A DNA stretch of 16,749 nucleotides, from NCBI GenBank assembly GCA_031266295.1, contig JAISBH010000176.1, positions 1 to 16,749 on the forward strand, in the 5' to 3' direction. The translations under genes were made by a program, and so were the position numbers. The notes beneath the pieces are model-generated. The model ran no database searches and was not told the origin of the DNA. It saw only the letters and a program-made list of their open reading frames with translations. Every line of letters starts with the position of its first letter. Position 1 is the first letter of the stretch. Of this stretch, positions 13,831 through 16,749 are shown one piece after another. This DNA comes from Oscillospiraceae bacterium (GTDB taxonomy: Bacteria; Bacillota; Clostridia; Christensenellales; Aristaeellaceae).

Positions 13831-14652
13831 ATGAGGCTTGGTATATCGTCTGCGCTCACTACCGCAAGCGCGCCGGAGTGGGCGAAGGCGCACAAGGCAT
13901 TGGGCTGCGGCGCGGTGGTATTCCCGTTTGACCACACCGCCGACGAAGAGACGATCGCGGGTTATGCTGCAGCCGCGAGGGACGTAGGCTTGATCATTGC
14001 GGAGGTCGGCGCGTGGTGCAACCCAGTCTCGCCCGACGCGCAAACGCGGCGGAAGGCTCTCGACCGCTGCAAGGCGCAGCTTCGGCTGGCCGACGCGATC
14101 GATGCGCGATGCTGTGTGAATATCGCGGGTGCGGCGGGATCGCTCTGGGACGGCGCGTATCGTGAAAATTACTCGCAGGAGCATTGGGACGCGACAGTCG
14201 CGTCCATCCGCGAGATTATCGACGATGTGAAGCCGACGCGCACATACTACACGCTGGAACCGATGCCCTGGATGATCCCGCACGATCCCGACGAGTATCT
14301 GCGGCTGATACAGGCCGTCGACCGCGAACGACTGGCGGTGCATATGGATCTGGCGAACTGGATCACAAACACGCGGAAGCTGTTCTTCAGCAATGAATTC
14401 GCGCAGGAGTGTTTCGCGAAGCTGGGTTCGCTAGTGCGCAGCTGTCACCTGAAGGACGTCGCGCTCGCGCCGGAGTTCACGCTGCGGCTGCTGGAGTCGA
14501 GGGTCGGCGAGGGTTGTGTCGACCTAATTGAGTACGCGCGCCTGGCGGACAAGGCCGATCCCGACATGCCGATGCTGCTGGAGCATCAGCCCAACGACGA
14601 TATATATAAGGAAGATCTGCGCAAGGTCCAGGAATGGTTCAAGGAGGTATGA
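13831..14652 (+). CDS. TIM-barrel sugar (phosphate) isomerase/epimerase family protein
   Basis: A 273-residue protein of the xylose-isomerase-like TIM-barrel superfamily (AP endonuclease 2 fold). Four metal ligands are in the expected order: E143 (YTLEPMPW), D173 (HMDLANW), H206 (SCHLKDV) and E251 (LLEHQ). Such enzymes isomerise or epimerise sugars, keto-sugars or cyclitol intermediates, and related ones act in C-glycoside cleavage and inositol catabolism; the substrate here is not known. The start is ATG 13831, eight bases after AGAAGG. The longer frame from 13756 crosses the promoter and is rejected. It is the first gene of the right-hand operon; its stop (14650-14652) overlaps the ribosome-site region of the next gene. 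Confidence 0.85.
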   Translation: MRLGISSALTTASAPEWAKAHKALGCGAVVFPFDHTADEETIAGYAAAARDVGLIIAEVGAWCNPVSPDAQTRRKALDRCKAQLRLADAIDARCCVNIAGAAGSLWDGAYRENYSQEHWDATVASIREIIDDVKPTRTYYTLEPMPWMIPHDPDEYLRLIQAVDRERLAVHMDLANWITNTRKLFFSNEFAQECFAKLGSLVRSCHLKDVALAPEFTLRLLESRVGEGCVDLIEYARLADKADPDMPMLLEHQPNDDIYKEDLRKVQEWFKEV

Positions 14653-14654
14653 TC

Positions 14655-15671
14655 ATGACGCCGAGAGAGATTATCAGGCGCGTTATCAGGCACGGCAGCC
14701 CGCCGCGATTGGGATGGGACTTCCACGACGAGCGGTATCAGGATATTAAACACGTTTGGCTGGGGCGGCTGATCAAGCCCGGCACGGAACTATATGCCGA
14801 CTGGGGCGACTATCCCGAACTGCGCAAGTGCGTGCCCCATTTTAACGGTGAATTGAGTATGGATCATTATGGAAACATACTGGGACGGCTGAACGGGATC
14901 ACCAAGGGCGAGTGCGTCCGAGGCGTGATCCAGGAGGATTGGTCCGAGTTCGACGGGTATGAGTTCCCCGAGTTGAACTACGAGGTAGCCGAGGCCGTGA
15001 AGGCGCAGAACCTGAAGGCTCAGGATAAGTATGTGCTGACGGGATTGCCGGGGGTGTTCTCCGCGCTGCGCGACATGAGGCGCATGGAGAACGCGCTGAT
15101 GGACGTAGTTGCGGAGCCAGAACAGATCGAGGCGTATTACCAGCGCTATCTGCCGCTGTTGCTTGAGGCTGTGACGCTGGCCGCCGACTGCGGCGTTGAC
15201 GGCGTGATTATCGGCGACGACTGGGGTATGCAAACGGGGCCGTTCATCAGTCCGGCCGCGTTCCGTGAACTGTTTAAGCCGGTGTACAAGGCTATCGCGG
15301 ACGCGTGCCACGCGCGGGACGTGGACTTCATATTCCACTCGTGCGGACGCGTGCTGCCGCTCGTTGACGATATGATCGGCGCGGGGATCGACTGCTTCCA
15401 GTTTGACCAGCCGGAGACCTCCGGCGTGACGCTTTGGGCGGAGGAGTATGGCCGAAAGACATCCTTCTATTGCCCGGTGGATATACAGAAAATAATGTCG
15501 ACGGGCGACCGCGCGCTGATAGAGAAGTCCGCGCTGCACATGGCGGACGAGTTCAGGAAACACGGCGGGGCGCTGATCGCGAAGGATTATCCAACGTGGT
15601 TTGAGATAGAGGTCAAGGACGAGTGGGCGCGCTGGGCGATGGATGTAATCGTCGCGAATTCGGCCATATGA
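14655..15671 (+). CDS. Uroporphyrinogen decarboxylase (URO-D)/MtaA-like family protein
   Basis: A 338-residue TIM-barrel protein of the URO-D/cobalamin-dependent methyltransferase superfamily. GDDWGMQTGPFISP (187-200), FRELFKP and the zinc-type triad H228-x-C230 (FHSCGR) with C273 (FYCPVD) are present. The triad is what MtaA/MtbA/CmuA-type methyltransferases use to bind a thiol, and true heme-pathway URO-D enzymes lack it. The protein is therefore unlikely to make heme. It may transfer a methyl group or act on a sugar-derived substrate, but no corrinoid protein gene is in the window. The start is ATG 14655, seven bases after AAGGAGG (14641-14647); ATG 14649 is too close to that site. It lies in one operon with the isomerase upstream and the glycosidase-like gene downstream (ATGA overlap). 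Confidence 0.82.
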   Translation: MTPREIIRRVIRHGSPPRLGWDFHDERYQDIKHVWLGRLIKPGTELYADWGDYPELRKCVPHFNGELSMDHYGNILGRLNGITKGECVRGVIQEDWSEFDGYEFPELNYEVAEAVKAQNLKAQDKYVLTGLPGVFSALRDMRRMENALMDVVAEPEQIEAYYQRYLPLLLEAVTLAADCGVDGVIIGDDWGMQTGPFISPAAFRELFKPVYKAIADACHARDVDFIFHSCGRVLPLVDDMIGAGIDCFQFDQPETSGVTLWAEEYGRKTSFYCPVDIQKIMSTGDRALIEKSALHMADEFRKHGGALIAKDYPTWFEIEVKDEWARWAMDVIVANSAI

Positions 15672-16749
15672 ACCTGCCTGTGACGGCGACGGCGTTTCAC
15701 ACGGAAAACGACGCGCTGCAGCGGATATACGACGCTGCCGTGGATAAATCCAGACAGAATCTTAAGGATTTCCAAGGCCGCCGCGTATTGATTGAGGGTG
15801 GCGGCTACAATAAGATATGGTTGGAGACGCAACCGATGGGCGGGGTCATGTTCGCTGGGCATGATCTCGCCGCCGCAGTCAATAACGTCACATTGTTCAT
15901 GGAGCATCAGCGCGGCGACGGCAGGATACCCGGCAGCATAGAGGACAAAGGCGATCGGCTGGAAGCGCAATTCAATAAGTTCCAGGGTTTCTGCTTCCCC
16001 GCCGAGGCCGTCGACTTGCTGGATTGGATCGACGGCGACCGCTTGTACATCGAATCGCTGTACGACAGTTTAGCGCGGTTCGACGATTACCTGTGGAGGA
16101 CGCGCGACAGCGGTGGCAGCGGCTGCCTGGAATCATGGTGCGTAACGGATACGGGCGAAGACGGCGCGCTTCGTTATGGCGACGCGCCGTTCTGGTGGAC
16201 AGAGGATACGCCTCCGGAAGGATTCGCCGTCGTACCGATACAATCTATGGATGTGACGTGGTATTCCGTCAGCGCGCGGGATGCACTGGCCGACTTATCT
16301 GCTAAACTGCGCAACGGGCAGCATGAATCGTGGCGCGCAAAGGCCGACGCTGTCCGCAGTCGCATATTCGAATACCTGTGGGACGATAAGCGTGGCGCGT
16401 GCTTTGACCGCGACAAGCGCGGCGCGGTGATGCCGACATTGCTGCATAACAACCTGCGGGTGATGTACGGCGGCGGATTCTCGCGGTACATGGCCGATCG
16501 TTTTGTGATGGAACATCTGCTAAACCCCGATGAATTCTGGACGCCGACGCCGCTGCCGTCAGTCGCGGCCAACGATCCATTGTTCCGCAACGCCAGCGGC
16601 AACAACTGGAGCGGGCAACCGGAGGGATTGACATACCAGCGATCGATACGCGCGCTGGAGAATTATGGCTATGATCATCTGCTCGCGCCGATATTCGACA
16701 AGTTGGCCGCCGCGATCGGTCACGGCTGCGTATTCACCCAGCAATACGA
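15668..16749 (+). CDS. Glycosidase-like (alpha/alpha)6-barrel protein (3' partial)
   Basis: The frame opens at ATG 15668, overlapping the previous stop as ATGA, and stays open through the window end (360 codons seen). No signal peptide is present, so it is predicted cytoplasmic. The chain is helical, with repeated aromatic and acidic segments: RIPGSIED near residue 78, FCFPAEAVDLLDWI near 110, and NNWSGQPEGLTYQRSIRALE from N312 on, followed by NYGY. The last pattern is like the NNWxGxxW...YG signature of GH63/GH37-type six-hairpin glycosidases, with PEG in place of the usual PxW. It probably hydrolyses an imported glycoside that feeds the other genes. The exact family and bond specificity are uncertain, and the C-terminus, which may carry a catalytic base, is missing. 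Confidence 0.7.
   Translation, partial: MNLPVTATAFHTENDALQRIYDAAVDKSRQNLKDFQGRRVLIEGGGYNKIWLETQPMGGVMFAGHDLAAAVNNVTLFMEHQRGDGRIPGSIEDKGDRLEAQFNKFQGFCFPAEAVDLLDWIDGDRLYIESLYDSLARFDDYLWRTRDSGGSGCLESWCVTDTGEDGALRYGDAPFWWTEDTPPEGFAVVPIQSMDVTWYSVSARDALADLSAKLRNGQHESWRAKADAVRSRIFEYLWDDKRGACFDRDKRGAVMPTLLHNNLRVMYGGGFSRYMADRFVMEHLLNPDEFWTPTPLPSVAANDPLFRNASGNNWSGQPEGLTYQRSIRALENYGYDHLLAPIFDKLAAAIGHGCVFTQQY

Noticed and set aside
14790..15563. 257-codon minus-strand open frame
   Set aside because: Antisense shadow of the UroD-like gene with Arg/His/Leu-rich composition.

Overview
The window is GC-rich DNA, probably from an uncultured anaerobic Clostridia-type Firmicute. The grounds are strong AGGAGG-type ribosome sites, dense operons with 4-base stop/start overlaps, a TelA/LemA-like/TPM gene trio often seen in that group, and small GC-rich palindromic repeats. 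Taxonomy is an inference; no rRNA or tRNA gene was seen.

Positions 1-3253 (+ strand) hold a cell-envelope/stress module: a TelA-family toxic-anion resistance protein cut by the left edge, a divergent LemA-like protein, a secreted membrane-anchored TPM-domain protein with a His cluster and Gly-rich tail, and a conserved hypothetical protein of 148 residues. Positions 3231-3602 are a convergent intergenic region packed with inverted repeats, followed by a 57-residue hypothetical gene on the minus strand.

Positions 3901-13627 (- strand) form one long operon read right to left: lipoyl E2, dihydrolipoamide dehydrogenase (E3), a fused E1 alpha/beta 2-oxo acid dehydrogenase, a class II aldolase fused to a sorbitol-6-phosphate-dehydrogenase-like SDR, a PHP-domain phosphoesterase, and a SorE-like zinc dehydrogenase. 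The last four genes are joined by 4-base overlaps or near-overlaps. A strong sigma-70 promoter and a possible operator lie in front of E2. Divergent from it, with its own good promoter, is a + strand operon at 13831-16749: a TIM-barrel sugar isomerase/epimerase, a UroD/MtaA-like protein with a complete zinc triad, and an (alpha/alpha)6-barrel glycosidase-like protein cut by the right edge.

Together the two divergent operons look like a dedicated catabolic locus. A glycoside would be hydrolysed, the sugar isomerised and redox-processed, cleaved by an aldolase, and a 2-oxo acid product oxidised by a private dehydrogenase complex. The substrate cannot be read from the sequence.

The most striking non-gene signal is a palindromic repeat family. 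Copies lie both in the convergent intergenic region and inside the E2 coding sequence, where they encode the flexible linkers. Two copies 9.5 kb apart differ at only two of 49 bases, and those two bases pair with each other in the hairpin stem.
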